A stretch of DNA of 14,026 nt from Selenomonas sp. (GTDB taxonomy: Bacteria > Bacillota_C > Negativicutes > Selenomonadales > Selenomonadaceae), in the NCBI RefSeq assembly GCF_024693525.1, contig NZ_JAILKR010000077.1, forward strand, positions 1 to 14,026, read 5' to 3'. Position 1 is the first letter of the stretch; every line of letters starts with the position of its first letter. A program made the translations under genes and the position numbers. This document shows, piece after piece, positions 1 to 8,254 of the stretch. The notes beneath the pieces were generated by a model. The model ran no database searches and had not been told where the DNA came from. It saw only the letters and a list, made by a program, of their open reading frames with translations.

Positions 1-555
1 TGTCTTGTCCGTAACTGCGTCCTTCACACTGTCAAAATCATTGAAGTCGGCAAATTTCACACCTCCCATCAAAGGCTTGAAGGGATCCTGATAATGAGTA
101 TTGCCTGTAACGGAAAGAGCTCCAATGGTCCTGCCGTGGAAGGAATGATTCATGGCAATGATCTCATGATCGTTAGAGCCATCCTTGAGGAAAGCATATT
201 TTCTTGCCGCTTTGATGGCGCCTTCGATTGCTTCAGCGCCGGAATTGGTAAAAAATACTTTGTCCATTCCGGTATGACTGATCACTTTGCGGGCGGCTTC
301 AAGCAGCGGCTTATGATAAAACAGGTTTGAAGTGTGGATCAGCTTGTCGACCTGGGCCTTCACGGCATCGTTATATTTCTTATTCCCGTAGCCCAGCGCG
401 AAAACAGCGATCCCTGCTCCGAAATCAAGATATTCTTTTCCATCTGCGTCATAGAGGTATACACCCTCGCCACGTTCGAAAACAACAGGAAAACGATTAT
501 AAGTATGGAGTACATACTGCTCTGTATCATCCATGATCTTCTGTGACAGTGACAT
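1..555 (-). CDS. argD: Acetylornithine aminotransferase, N-terminal part (runs off left edge)
   Basis: PLP-dependent class III aminotransferase that converts N-acetylglutamate semialdehyde to N-acetylornithine using glutamate, in the cytoplasm. About 185 codons are visible of a protein normally near 400. The reading begins MSLSQKIMDDTEQYVLHTYN and includes the family landmarks YLDFGAGIAVFALGYGN, FFTNSGAEAIEGAIKAARKY (phosphate-binding region of PLP) and SFHGRTIGALSVTG. The PLP lysine lies beyond the window. The ATG at 555 has a strong Shine-Dalgarno (GAGAGGAG, about 7 bases upstream). It is the last visible gene of the minus-strand run argC-argJ-argB-argD, 68 bases after argB. ArgD enzymes often also act as succinyldiaminopimelate aminotransferases, but the arg neighbours make the arginine role the main assignment. 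Confidence 0.95.
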   Translation of the reverse strand, partial: MSLSQKIMDDTEQYVLHTYNRFPVVFERGEGVYLYDADGKEYLDFGAGIAVFALGYGNKKYNDAVKAQVDKLIHTSNLFYHKPLLEAARKVISHTGMDKVFFTNSGAEAIEGAIKAARKYAFLKDGSNDHEIIAMNHSFHGRTIGALSVTGNTHYQDPFKPLMGGVKFADFNDFDSVKDAVTDKT

Positions 556-623
556 ATCAATTCTCCTCTCAGTCATCGCTTACAAATCGGTTATTTACTA
601 CCTATCAATTCCGGACTTTTTTC

Positions 624-1547
624 TCAGTCTTTTTTCGTTTTTTCGTAGAAGCGTCTCTCAGTATCTCCGATGATGGCGGTTCCGATACCTTTGTTGGTGA
701 AGAATTCCAGAAGCTGGGAATGCGGGATACGGCCGTCAAGGATATGGACTCTCTGAACGCCTGCCTCAATGGCGTCAATGCAGCTGTTCAGTTTCGGAAG
801 CATACCGCCTCCAGCATGGCCTTTCTCAATAAATTCCCTGGCTTCCGCAACAGTCATCTCAGAGATCAGACTCTCAGGATCATGCGCATCTTCCAGAACG
901 CCCTTGATGTCGGAAAGGAAGACGAGCTTCTGGGCTTTCATAGCTTTGGCGATCGCGCAGGCTGCGTCGTCCGCGTTGATATTGTAGGAGTAATATCCAT
1001 CATCAGAACCTACAGGACAGATCACCGGGACAAATCCGGCATCGATCAGAGTGGTAAGCAGTGTAGTATCCACTTCCATCACTTCTCCCACGAAACCGAT
1101 GTCCGCGCCATCAGGTTTCTTCTGGGCTACTCTCAGGATGGTGCCGTCTTTTCCGGAGATCCCGCAGGCCTTGACACCCACTTTCTCCATCATGGACACG
1201 AGCCCCTTGTTGATGCGGTTGAGGACCATCTCCGCAACCTGCATCGTCTCCTGGTCTGTCACACGGAATCCATTCACAAATTCGCTCTCTTTACCGACTT
1301 TACTGAGCCAGCTGGTGATTTCCTTACCGCCGCCGTGAACAATGATCGGTTTGAAACCGATCAGCTTCAAAAGCGCCACATCCTTGATCACGCTCTTCTT
1401 CAGCTCGTGATCGACCATAGCGCTTCCGCCGTATTTCACAATGATGGTAGCACCCTGAAAATGCTGGATATAAGGAAGCGCTTCAATAAGTACGCCAGCC
1501 TTATCCAGATACAATTCCATCTCTTTTGAACTCATTTCCTGTTCCAT
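624..1547 (-). CDS. argB: N-acetylglutamate kinase
   Basis: Cytoplasmic amino-acid kinase that phosphorylates N-acetylglutamate with ATP, the second step of arginine synthesis. The 307-residue product has KYGGSAM near residue 38 and HGGGKEI near 71 (phosphate-binding glycines), NGFRVTD (substrate binding), [10 protein letters not shown] and the GGGMLPKL segment typical of the family. Ahead of the kinase core is an N-terminal helix containing [12 protein letters not shown]. This extension is characteristic of the arginine-sensitive, hexameric form of the enzyme, so feedback inhibition by arginine is likely (inference). The ATG at 1547 follows an AAAGAGGA motif; an in-frame ATG four codons later is a possible alternative. 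It sits 135 bases downstream of argJ, a gap in which I see no gene, and just upstream of argD. Confidence 0.96.
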   Translation of the reverse strand: MEQEMSSKEMELYLDKAGVLIEALPYIQHFQGATIIVKYGGSAMVDHELKKSVIKDVALLKLIGFKPIIVHGGGKEITSWLSKVGKESEFVNGFRVTDQETMQVAEMVLNRINKGLVSMMEKVGVKACGISGKDGTILRVAQKKPDGADIGFVGEVMEVDTTLLTTLIDAGFVPVICPVGSDDGYYSYNINADDAACAIAKAMKAQKLVFLSDIKGVLEDAHDPESLISEMTVAEAREFIEKGHAGGGMLPKLNSCIDAIEAGVQRVHILDGRIPHSQLLEFFTNKGIGTAIIGDTERRFYEKTKKD

Positions 1548-1682
1548 ACTATCCTCTTTCTTTATCCTGTCTTTATCTGTATGAATTCTGTATTGATTAT
1601 AAGATTATTCTGATTCTGATATGAACACTGTCACAGACGATATAACACTGACATCGATTCTGGTCTGATACGCTGACGCTGA

Positions 1683-2903
1683 TCAGGACCGGTAATCCGC
1701 GTTGATCGAGATATATTCATGTGTCAGGTCACAGCCCCATGCCGTCGCCATTTCTTTGCCCTCATGAATGTCGATGATTGCCGTGATCTCGTCTTCTGAG
1801 AGGATCTTCGTCGCAAGCTCTTCACTGTAGCCTGTGTCAACACTGTTTTCCGCGATCTTGACACTTCCGGCCCTGCTGGAAAATGTCAGGTCAACTTTCT
1901 CTGTGTCAAATACCGCGCCGGAGTAACCCATGGCGCAGATGATCCTGCCCCAGTTTGCGTCATGACCGGCGATCGCTGTCTTGACGAGGCTTGACTCGAT
2001 CACACTCTTGGCAAGGACTACAGCCTGTTCTTTTGAGGAAGCTCCGGTAACTGTAACTTCAAAGAGAGCATGCGCTCCTTCTCCGTCGGCTGCCATACGC
2101 CTTGCAAGGTTTTTCGTCACCAGCTCAAGCGCGGACCGGAATATCTCATAGTCCTCTCCCTCCTGCGTGATCTCAGGGTTTCCTGCAAGAGCATTGGCAA
2201 GGAGGACGCATGTATCGTTGGTCGACTGATCTCCGTCCACGGAAATCATGTTAAAGGAATCCTGTACACAGGAAAGAAGCGCCTTCTGAGCCATATCAGC
2301 GCTGATCGCTGCATCGGTTGTGAGGAAGCAGAGCATGGTCCCCATATTCGGGTGGATCATGCCGGCACCTTTTGTCATGCCGCCGATCGTCACCTCTTTT
2401 CCTGCCAGTTCAAAGGTAACAGCGATCTCTTTACGTTTCGTATCGGTGGTCATGATCGCCTCTGCTGCTGACATGGCTGCCTGCCTTGAATCAGACAGCA
2501 TCCCGGACATGGTTTTCACGCCTTCGCAGATCTTCTCGATCGGAAGCTGTCTTCCGATCACGCCTGTTGATGCAAGAAGTACCTGCTCAGGCCTCAGATC
2601 AAGAGCGTCAGCTGCAGCCTGGGCAGTGGCCAGGCAGTAATCATCACCCTGTTTCCCTGTGCATGCATTGGCAACACCGCTGTTCATTACACAAGCCTGG
2701 GCGATTTTGTATTCATGAACGATATTTTTATCCCATACAACGGGGGATGCCTTGACTATATTCTGCGTAAATGTTCCCGCCAGGGTGCAGGGCTGACTGC
2801 TCATGATCATCGCCATATCTTTGCGGTCTTTCTTGATACCGGCACAGATGCCGATCGCGCTGAACCCCCTGGGCTGTGTTACTCCACCATCATATAATTC
2901 CAT
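1683..2903 (-). CDS. argJ: Glutamate N-acetyltransferase / ornithine acetyltransferase ArgJ
   Basis: ArgJ moves the acetyl group from N-acetylornithine back to glutamate, releasing ornithine and making the pathway cyclic. In bifunctional forms it also acetylates glutamate from acetyl-CoA. The precursor cleaves itself just before a conserved Thr to give alpha and beta subunits. That Thr is present at residue 189 in KGAGMIHPNMGTML, although the residue before it is Gly rather than the usual Ala. The C-terminus EYISINADYRS matches the family. The start is set at 2903, giving 406 residues, because AGGAGAG lies eight bases upstream and the protein begins MELYDGGVTQPRGF. An in-frame ATG at 2945 would add 14 residues unlike the family. 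It lies 56 bases after argC and 135 bases before argB. Whether this copy is mono- or bifunctional cannot be told from the sequence. Confidence 0.95.
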   Translation of the reverse strand: MELYDGGVTQPRGFSAIGICAGIKKDRKDMAMIMSSQPCTLAGTFTQNIVKASPVVWDKNIVHEYKIAQACVMNSGVANACTGKQGDDYCLATAQAAADALDLRPEQVLLASTGVIGRQLPIEKICEGVKTMSGMLSDSRQAAMSAAEAIMTTDTKRKEIAVTFELAGKEVTIGGMTKGAGMIHPNMGTMLCFLTTDAAISADMAQKALLSCVQDSFNMISVDGDQSTNDTCVLLANALAGNPEITQEGEDYEIFRSALELVTKNLARRMAADGEGAHALFEVTVTGASSKEQAVVLAKSVIESSLVKTAIAGHDANWGRIICAMGYSGAVFDTEKVDLTFSSRAGSVKIAENSVDTGYSEELATKILSEDEITAIIDIHEGKEMATAWGCDLTHEYISINADYRS

Positions 2904-2959
2904 CGCAGTTTCTCTCCTGATTGTTTTCTGAATTCTGTATCTCAATTACTATATGATCA

Positions 2960-4018
2960 TCACGGAAAGACCGGAACCAGCTGCAGTCCTGTATTCTCAG
3001 GAAGACCAAACAGAATGTTCATATTCTGGACGGCCTGGCCGGCTGCGCCTTTCACAAGATTATCAAGCGCTCCTGCCGCGATCACACGGTTAGTGCGCTG
3101 ATCGACAGTGTAACCGATATCTACGAAGTTGGAACCTTCCACCCATCTGGTCTCCGGGAAACTACCCTCACCGAGAAGACGGATAAAATATTCTTCTTTA
3201 TAATATTTCTCATAAGCTGACTGAATCATAGCGGTATCGACACCCTGTCTGAGAGAAGCATAGCAGGTAGCAAGTATGCCGCGGTTCATCGGGACAAGAT
3301 GCGGAGTGAAATTGATCAGGACACTCTCCCCTTCCATATAGTTCATACCGGCCGCGTAGCTGAGCTGTTCTTCAATCTCAGGTGTGTGCCTGTGAGTCGC
3401 GACACCATAAGGCTTGATACTCTCATTGACTTCACAGAACAGATTCGGCAGCTTCGTGCCTCTTCCTGCTCCTGAAGTTCCGGATTTGGCGTCGATAATG
3501 ATCGTGTCAGGATCGATCAGGCCTTCGGCCACGAGCGGGTAAAGAGTCAGGATCGAGGTAGTAGTATAGCATCCAGGATTTGCTACGATTCTTGCAGAAG
3601 CAATCTTGCTGCGGTTGATCTCACAAAGCCCGTATACTGCCTCGGGCAGATACTGAGGAGCCTCATGAGTACGCTTATACCAGGTTTCATATATGCTGAC
3701 GTTCTTCAGTCTGAAGTCGGCGCTCAGATCTACGATCTTTGAACTTTCCAGGATCTTCTCATTGACCAGAGAAGCACACAGTCCCTGAGGAGTGGCCGTA
3801 AAGATCACATCAGCCTTCTGTGCCAATGCATCCATGTCATCATTCATGCATTTCTCGTCTACCAGATCAAACATATTCCGGTATATATCCGCGTACTTCT
3901 GGTCCACATAACTCCTGGATCCGTACCAGACGATCTCAGCCTGGGGATGCTGAAGCAGAAGGCGGACAAGTTCCGCGCCTGCATAACCTGTAGATCCAAT
4001 GATTCCTGCTTTAATCAT
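2960..4018 (-). CDS. argC: N-acetyl-gamma-glutamyl-phosphate reductase
   Basis: NADPH-dependent reductase producing N-acetylglutamate semialdehyde, the third step of arginine synthesis. The 352-residue protein opens with the dinucleotide-binding motif GIIGSTGYAGAELVRLL. The catalytic Cys is at residue 150 in VANPGCYTT, and the substrate-binding segments SGTSGAGRG and HRHTPEIEEQ are present. The length is normal for the family. The ATG at 4018 has TTGGAGAG upstream. It is the first gene of the minus-strand arg operon and is divergent from argG; the shared upstream region holds ArgR-type operators, so repression by arginine is likely. Confidence 0.96.
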   Translation of the reverse strand: MIKAGIIGSTGYAGAELVRLLLQHPQAEIVWYGSRSYVDQKYADIYRNMFDLVDEKCMNDDMDALAQKADVIFTATPQGLCASLVNEKILESSKIVDLSADFRLKNVSIYETWYKRTHEAPQYLPEAVYGLCEINRSKIASARIVANPGCYTTTSILTLYPLVAEGLIDPDTIIIDAKSGTSGAGRGTKLPNLFCEVNESIKPYGVATHRHTPEIEEQLSYAAGMNYMEGESVLINFTPHLVPMNRGILATCYASLRQGVDTAMIQSAYEKYYKEEYFIRLLGEGSFPETRWVEGSNFVDIGYTVDQRTNRVIAAGALDNLVKGAAGQAVQNMNILFGLPENTGLQLVPVFP

Positions 4019-4113
4019 GCTCTTTTCTCTCCAATACGATCAATGTAAAATTAAAATCCAATCTGCCTGGCTGTCAGAAATTACCATATCGCGGATAATC
4101 TTAACCTACATAC

Positions 4114-4119
4114 ATTATA
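4114..4119 (-). promoter_or_regulatory. Candidate -10 box for the argCJBD operon
   Basis: Reading toward argC, a perfect TATAAT sits about 95 bases before the argC start. No good -35 hexamer lies 16-18 bases upstream; the nearest TTGAAA is 23 bases away. The assignment therefore rests mainly on the -10 and on position. Confidence 0.35.
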
Positions 4120-4154
4120 AAGTAAAGACTTATACCGCTGTTTTTCAAAAAAAT

Positions 4155-4275
4155 ATTCATAACTTATGCATATATCACGGATATTGCATGTTTTATTCAT
4201 ATGAAATGAATATTATTCAAGGTTTTATACATTTATCGTGCATATTCTTCTTTTTTAGCTTGCATATTTATCACA
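4155..4275. promoter_or_regulatory. Cluster of ArgR/AhrC-like operator sequences between argC and argG
   Basis: The best match is at 4205-4222, where TGAATATTATTCA (4207-4219) resembles the ARG-box core TGAAT-N-ATTCA, one base shorter in the centre than the E. coli consensus. It is preceded directly by the palindrome TTCATATGAA (4196-4205). Related half-sites surround it: ATTCAT near 4156, ATGCATATATCAC near 4167, GTGCATATTC near 4239 and TTGCATATTTATCAC at 4260. Tandem boxes like this bind hexameric arginine repressor with arginine as co-repressor. The rest of 4019-4375 holds the two candidate promoters and no gene. Confidence 0.6.
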
Positions 4276-4288
4276 CCCGCGCTATATT
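4260..4288 (+). promoter_or_regulatory. Candidate argG promoter
   Basis: TTGCAT (4260-4265) and TATATT (4283-4288) are separated by exactly 17 bases and lie about 90 bases before the argG start. The -35 box is part of one of the ARG-like half-sites, so a bound repressor would block RNA polymerase. Confidence 0.5.
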
Positions 4289-4375
4289 AACAAAGATGCG
4301 TGCAGGAACCGCTGTTTATATATGAAACGCATCAAGCAATTTTTCTTTAAATGTATATCTGAAAGGGGAACCACA

Positions 4376-5659
4376 ATGGCAAAAGAAAAAGTTATCCTCG
4401 CTTATTCCGGCGGGCTGGATACCACCGCAATGATCCCGTGGCTGAAGGAGAACTTCGATTATGATGTTGTCTGCTGCTGTGTAGACTGCGGACAGGAAGA
4501 AGAACTTGACGGGCTGGAAGAAAGAGCCCTCTCCAGCGGCGCTTCCAAACTCTATATTGAAGATATCGTCGATGAATTCTGTGATGATTTTGTAATGCCC
4601 TGTGTAGAGGCAGGTGCTGTCTATGAGCATGCATATCTGCTCGGTACTTCCATGGCCCGTCCGGCAATCGCGAAGAAGCTTGTCGAGATCGCCCGCAAGG
4701 AAGACGCAGTCGCGATCTGCCATGGCGCTACAGGCAAAGGCAATGACCAGATCCGTTTTGAGCTTGGAATCAAGGCCCTCGCTCCGGACCTGAAAGTGAT
4801 CGCACCCTGGCGCATGACCGATGTATGGACCCTTCAGAGCCGTGAAGATGAGATCGAATATTGCAAGAGCCATGGGATCAATCTTCCCTTCTCCATGGGA
4901 AAAGGATATTCCCGCGACCGCAATCTGTGGCATATCAGCCATGAAGGACTTGAGCTTGAGGATCCTTCCGTCGCTCCGAATTATGACTCTCTTCTGGTCC
5001 TCTCAGTGACTCCTGAGAAAGCTCCGGATGAAGTGACCGATATTACCATGACATTTGAAAAGGGTGTACCGAAGACTTTGAACGGCAAAGCCATGAAGGT
5101 CTCTGACATCATCCGCTCTCTCAATGAACTTGGCGGTAAGAACGGAATCGGAATTATCGATATCGTAGAGAACCGTGTCGTTGGTATGAAGAGCCGCGGC
5201 GTTTATGAGACTCCCGGAGGAACGATCCTTATGGCTGCCCACGATCAGCTTGAAGAGCTTTGTCTTGATCGTGAGACCATGGAATACAAGAAGAGGCTTG
5301 CAAGCCAGATGGCGCAGACTGTATATGAAGGCAAATGGTTCACCCCGCTTCGTGAAGCCATCCAGGCTTTTGTAGAATCTACCCAGCAGTTTGTTACCGG
5401 TGAAGTGAAATTCAAGCTCTATAAGGGCAACATCATTAAGAACGGAACCACAAGCCCCTACTCTCTCTATAATGAATCACTGGCATCTTTCACCACAGGT
5501 GACCTTTATGATCATCATGACGCTGAGGGCTTTATCACACTGTTTGGTCTTCCGCTGAAGGTCCGTGCCATGAAGCTTCAGGAAACTGCCAAGTCTAATT
5601 TCACGGATAAGATCCATGGAATGATCAGTGAGATGCAGGGAAACACCAAGGGCAAATAA
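4376..5659 (+). CDS. argG: Argininosuccinate synthase
   Basis: Cytoplasmic enzyme that joins citrulline and aspartate, using ATP, to make argininosuccinate. The PP-loop ATP-pyrophosphatase motif AYSGGLDTT is at residues 9-17. Further family landmarks are GATGKGNDQIRFE, the WSR-like DRNLWHISHEG segment, IENRVVGMKSRGVYETPGGT (here beginning DIVENRVV) and KLYKGNI. The start is set at 4376 (427 residues) because AAAGGGGA lies seven bases upstream and the protein then begins MAKEKVILAYSGG, as in the family. An in-frame ATG at 4322 would add 18 unsupported residues. No argH follows: the next sequence is a broken small gene and an apparent junction with foreign DNA. I see no clear terminator in 5660-5774. 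Confidence 0.97.
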   Translation: MAKEKVILAYSGGLDTTAMIPWLKENFDYDVVCCCVDCGQEEELDGLEERALSSGASKLYIEDIVDEFCDDFVMPCVEAGAVYEHAYLLGTSMARPAIAKKLVEIARKEDAVAICHGATGKGNDQIRFELGIKALAPDLKVIAPWRMTDVWTLQSREDEIEYCKSHGINLPFSMGKGYSRDRNLWHISHEGLELEDPSVAPNYDSLLVLSVTPEKAPDEVTDITMTFEKGVPKTLNGKAMKVSDIIRSLNELGGKNGIGIIDIVENRVVGMKSRGVYETPGGTILMAAHDQLEELCLDRETMEYKKRLASQMAQTVYEGKWFTPLREAIQAFVESTQQFVTGEVKFKLYKGNIIKNGTTSPYSLYNESLASFTTGDLYDHHDAEGFITLFGLPLKVRAMKLQETAKSNFTDKIHGMISEMQGNTKGK

Positions 5660-5774
5660 AAACCTTGAAATAAATACAAAATTGATTATACTTGATTCAT
5701 ATGGGCTTATTCGGAAGGAATACAGCCGGTAAATATACAAGGTTTATTAACCTGGAAACGGAGCAGGGAGAATC

Positions 5775-5837
5775 ATGAGTCAGGCAAAAGTTGACAGATA
5801 TAAAGAAGAGAAGAACTGTCAACGGTGTATGTCTTAG
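5775..5837 (+). pseudogene. 5' piece of a split small membrane-protein gene
   Basis: An ATG with a good Shine-Dalgarno (CAGGGAG, a few bases upstream) opens a frame reading MSQAKVDRYKEEK. It then passes into unrelated codons and stops at TAG (5835-5837). The 13 real codons end where the sequence switches to the inverted remainder of what appears to be the same gene. The charged start fits the lysine-rich head that the inverted piece lacks. Function unknown. Confidence 0.55.
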
Positions 5838-5997
5838 ATTCGACAGTAGTGCTGGTGTCTGTACCGGGATTCGAGATTGCCTGATAACCGGCAATTACGA
5901 CCCATACCAGAACGACCACTCCGATGAGGATCAGGAAAGCCTGAGTAAGGAACCATTCCCTTTTCTCTTTGGCCATGATCTTCTTACGGTGGTACTC
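5814..5997 (-). pseudogene. Inverted remainder of the same small membrane-protein gene
   Basis: On the minus strand the frame reads EYHRKKIMAKEKREW, then FLTQAFLILIGVVVLVWVVI (one membrane helix), then a polar tail ending near SKTYTVDSS at about 5814. Beyond that the reading is only the complement of the plus-strand start of the gene. Joined in the logical order it gives MSQAKVDRYKEEKK + YHRKKIMAKEKREW..., a small basic-headed, single-pass membrane protein with an extracellular Thr/Ser-rich tail. An ATG at 5976 would allow a 67-residue product, but it has only a weak ribosome site and its C-terminus is junction sequence, so I treat it as a gene fragment. A longer reading upstream into 6069 runs antisense to the tRNA and is not real. 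Confidence 0.55.
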
Positions 5998-6076
5998 AAG
6001 AGGCTGAAGAGGACGGTTTGCTAAATCGTTAGGCTGGGTAACCGGTGCGGAGGTTCGAATCCTCTCCACTCCGCCA
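5986..6076 (+). tRNA. tRNA-Ser (anticodon GCT), 5' end damaged
   Basis: This is a long-variable-arm tRNA. The D arm (CTC/GAG) is intact and the anticodon stem is ACGGT/ATCGT with loop TTGCTAA (GCT at 6020-6022). The variable arm is GC-rich, the T arm is GGAGG-TTCGAAT-CCTCT, and the acceptor 3' strand CCACTCC is followed by G and an encoded CCA. The 5' strand should read GGAGTGG but reads ACGGTGG (5986-5992). Positions 1 and 2 cannot pair and position 3 is a G-T wobble. Only 5989 onward looks native. The damage coincides with a sequence junction, so this is probably an intact tRNA gene truncated by the join rather than a mutated one. Confidence 0.85.
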
Positions 6077-6086
6077 TACGAAAAGT

Positions 6087-6116
6087 AACGCCAGGTTTTA
6101 AACCTGGCGTTTTTTG
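6087..6116 (+). terminator. Rho-independent terminator after tRNA-Ser
   Basis: A perfect inverted repeat, AACGCCAGGTTT (6087-6098) and AAACCTGGCGTT (6100-6111), is followed by a run of T. It lies 10 bases after the tRNA CCA. In the other direction it can also help end the secretion operon, whose last stop codon is at 6125, but the T run on that side is weak. Confidence 0.9.
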
Positions 6117-6124
6117 TTTTCTTC

Positions 6125-8254
6125 TTATTCTAATAATGACAATTGATAATACTTACCTCTTTGGGCCATAAGCTCCTCATGCCTGCCGGCTTCGGCTATG
6201 CGCCCGTTGTCCAAATAATAAATACAATCACATTCTTTTACATCCGCCAGACGATGCGAAATAACGATGCATGTTCTGCCTCGTTTTATTTTCGGCAGTT
6301 GTGTCCGCCAATAACGATCGGATTTCGGATCCAAACCACTCGTCGCCTCATCAAAGATCAAAATCTCTGGATCCGCAAAAAGCATCCTGGCCATAGCGAC
6401 TTTCTGCCGCTGGCCGCCAGATAACGCAGCACCACCTTCACCTACCAACGTATCGTATTGCTTAGGCAGCTTCATAATAAAATCATGCGCGCCCGCCTCT
6501 TGGGCAGCCTTTACCACATCATCCACCTCAGCATGCGGCTGTACAAGTCGTATATTATCACGGATTGTCCCTTGGAACAGAGACCCATTCTGAATGACAA
6601 TGCCAATATGACGGCGAAGCCAAGCTAGATCATATTTCTGGATATCTATGCCATCCAACAAAATACTGCCTGCATCAGGCTTTACCACCGACTGCAGCAG
6701 CCGAAGCAACGTGGTCTTCCCCGCCCCCGATGGACCGACTATTCCAATCATGGAGCCTGCTGGCACTTCCATCGAGACACCATCCAAGCTGCTCCGCGGC
6801 GAATCAGGATACGCATAAGATATGGAACGTAACGACAAATTGCCGTCTACCCGATGATCCATCAACTGGCCGCTCCCTTTTTCCACTGGTGCCTCTGCGA
6901 TGTCTTTCATATAATCGATCGATATTTTAGCCTGCTGCCAATCCTGCCATAACATTGCCAGCTGCACCAATGGCTGCATGACATTGTTGGCATATAGCTG
7001 AAAAGCCACTAAGGCTCCGACCGTAAAATCTCCAGCCATTATTTTGGGCACTCCGAGCCACAAAATCAGAACCATGAGCAACTGATTCAACGTCCGGGTC
7101 AAGTTAATTCCTACCGCATTAACCCGGTCAATATCATAAGAAGCCTTTACCTGCCGAGCTATCTTCTCCTGCCAACGATTGACTGCTATGCGCTCTAGCA
7201 CCATCGTTTTCACCGACACGATGCCACGCAGCAGTGCTAGCAGGAATTCTTGTTTCTGGCTCTCCAAAATGTATTTTTCCCGAAGTTTTCGCCTGAGCCA
7301 AGGAACCAGCGCAAAGTTCAGCATCACCATACCAATGCCAATTGCCACGGTCAGCCAAGTCAACTCTTCATTATAATGAAATAAGACGACCAAATACACA
7401 ATCGAAAAAATAAGATTCAGCCCAGCTGACACTGCTGTTCCCAACAAAAACTGCCGCACCGTACGCAATTCCCGCAACCGATTTACCAAATCCCCCGCGG
7501 AAAATTGCAGCCAAAAGGATAACGGCAAATGCAATACGCGTTGCAAGATACGGGCATTCAATACCATATCTATTTTTTCCGCCACATGATTGAGCAACAA
7601 ACGCCGCAAAAACGACATCCAGCCCTGAAAGGCACACAACAAAAGCATCCCAACCGCCAAAAGATTCAACGCTCTGACCCCGTGCTGAACCAACACTTTA
7701 TCAATAAGATACTGCATAAAAAGCGGGCTTATCAGCATTATCAACTGAAGCAGGCACGATAACAGCACTACAATACGCAAACTGCGCCACTGGCATAAAA
7801 CCAACTGCCACAAATTGTGCCACGACACGATGGAAGCATCCGCTTTCTCCGAAGCTCGTAATTCTTTTCGGGAAAACAGCACCAATTTGCCAGTCCAGCA
7901 CGCACGAAATTCCTCCCACGTCCAGAACCAACGCTCCTGCTTATGCAAAGAAAAACCTTTGATTTTATCCGCAGCTTGTTGACTGACCATAATATACTCG
8001 CCGTTTTTCATTTTGGCGATTGCTGGCACGGGCGGTATAGCTACCACCTCATCCTCACGCTGATACTCCAGCAGACCTGACTCAAGCCCCAACTCACGGG
8101 CAATACGCACCATAGATAGGTACTCCATCCGGCCCGTCGGTATAATATAGCTGCGCCGCAAATCCTCTGCCGTCATCGAACAGCCCAAATAATGAAGCAC
8201 CTGCAAAAAACACGCTGCACCGGAATCCCAAGCCGTTATTTCTCTCTCTGCCAT
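6125..8254 (-). CDS. Type I secretion ABC exporter with inactive C39-like domain (HlyB type)
   Basis: Inner-membrane ABC transporter that would energise export of a protein through a type I secretion channel. Residues 1-130 form a C39-peptidase-like domain in which the catalytic Cys is replaced: the motif reads WDSGAACF, with Ser11 where peptidases have Cys, and the region of the catalytic His reads NGEYIMV. It is therefore a substrate-docking C39-like domain as in HlyB, not a leader peptidase. The transmembrane domain spans about 145-440. The nucleotide-binding domain has Walker A GPSGAGKT (507-514), signature LSGGQ (611-615), Walker B ILIFDE (631-636) and H-loop His667. Its ATG overlaps the hlyD-like stop by one base (TAATG), with AAGGGAGAG upstream, so translation is coupled. 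It is the last gene of the operon. Confidence 0.93.
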   Translation of the reverse strand: MAEREITAWDSGAACFLQVLHYLGCSMTAEDLRRSYIIPTGRMEYLSMVRIARELGLESGLLEYQREDEVVAIPPVPAIAKMKNGEYIMVSQQAADKIKGFSLHKQERWFWTWEEFRACWTGKLVLFSRKELRASEKADASIVSWHNLWQLVLCQWRSLRIVVLLSCLLQLIMLISPLFMQYLIDKVLVQHGVRALNLLAVGMLLLCAFQGWMSFLRRLLLNHVAEKIDMVLNARILQRVLHLPLSFWLQFSAGDLVNRLRELRTVRQFLLGTAVSAGLNLIFSIVYLVVLFHYNEELTWLTVAIGIGMVMLNFALVPWLRRKLREKYILESQKQEFLLALLRGIVSVKTMVLERIAVNRWQEKIARQVKASYDIDRVNAVGINLTRTLNQLLMVLILWLGVPKIMAGDFTVGALVAFQLYANNVMQPLVQLAMLWQDWQQAKISIDYMKDIAEAPVEKGSGQLMDHRVDGNLSLRSISYAYPDSPRSSLDGVSMEVPAGSMIGIVGPSGAGKTTLLRLLQSVVKPDAGSILLDGIDIQKYDLAWLRRHIGIVIQNGSLFQGTIRDNIRLVQPHAEVDDVVKAAQEAGAHDFIMKLPKQYDTLVGEGGAALSGGQRQKVAMARMLFADPEILIFDEATSGLDPKSDRYWRTQLPKIKRGRTCIVISHRLADVKECDCIYYLDNGRIAEAGRHEELMAQRGKYYQLSLLE

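Noticed and set aside
543..1529. Long plus-strand open frame opposite argB
   Set aside because: It is antisense to a clear argB with all family motifs; the translation has no domain features and no supporting ribosome site.
4316..4942. 208-codon minus-strand frame opposite argG
   Set aside because: It is a shadow of argG. The true gene has its PP-loop motif and Shine-Dalgarno on the plus strand.
5790..5823. GTTGACAG/CTGTCAAC inverted repeat as a terminator or regulatory hairpin
   Set aside because: Eight-base arms with an 18-base loop and no T run. The pair is created by inversion of a gene segment that carries the same short sequence.
5773..6069. 98-codon minus-strand ORF including the inverted small-gene fragment
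   Set aside because: Its first 31 codons run antisense to the tRNA-Ser and the junction, and its last dozen are the complement of the forward gene start. Only the middle part is real coding sequence.
5986..6076. tRNA-Ser as an integration site for a mobile element
   Set aside because: Integrases usually recombine at the 3' half of a tRNA. Here the 3' half is intact, the break is at the 5' acceptor strand, no integrase is nearby, and no second copy of the tRNA end is in the window.
7865..8254. Active C39 leader peptidase in the 709-residue exporter
   Set aside because: The catalytic Cys is Ser (WDSGAACF) and no His is present in the expected NGEYIMV segment, so it is a C39-like docking domain.
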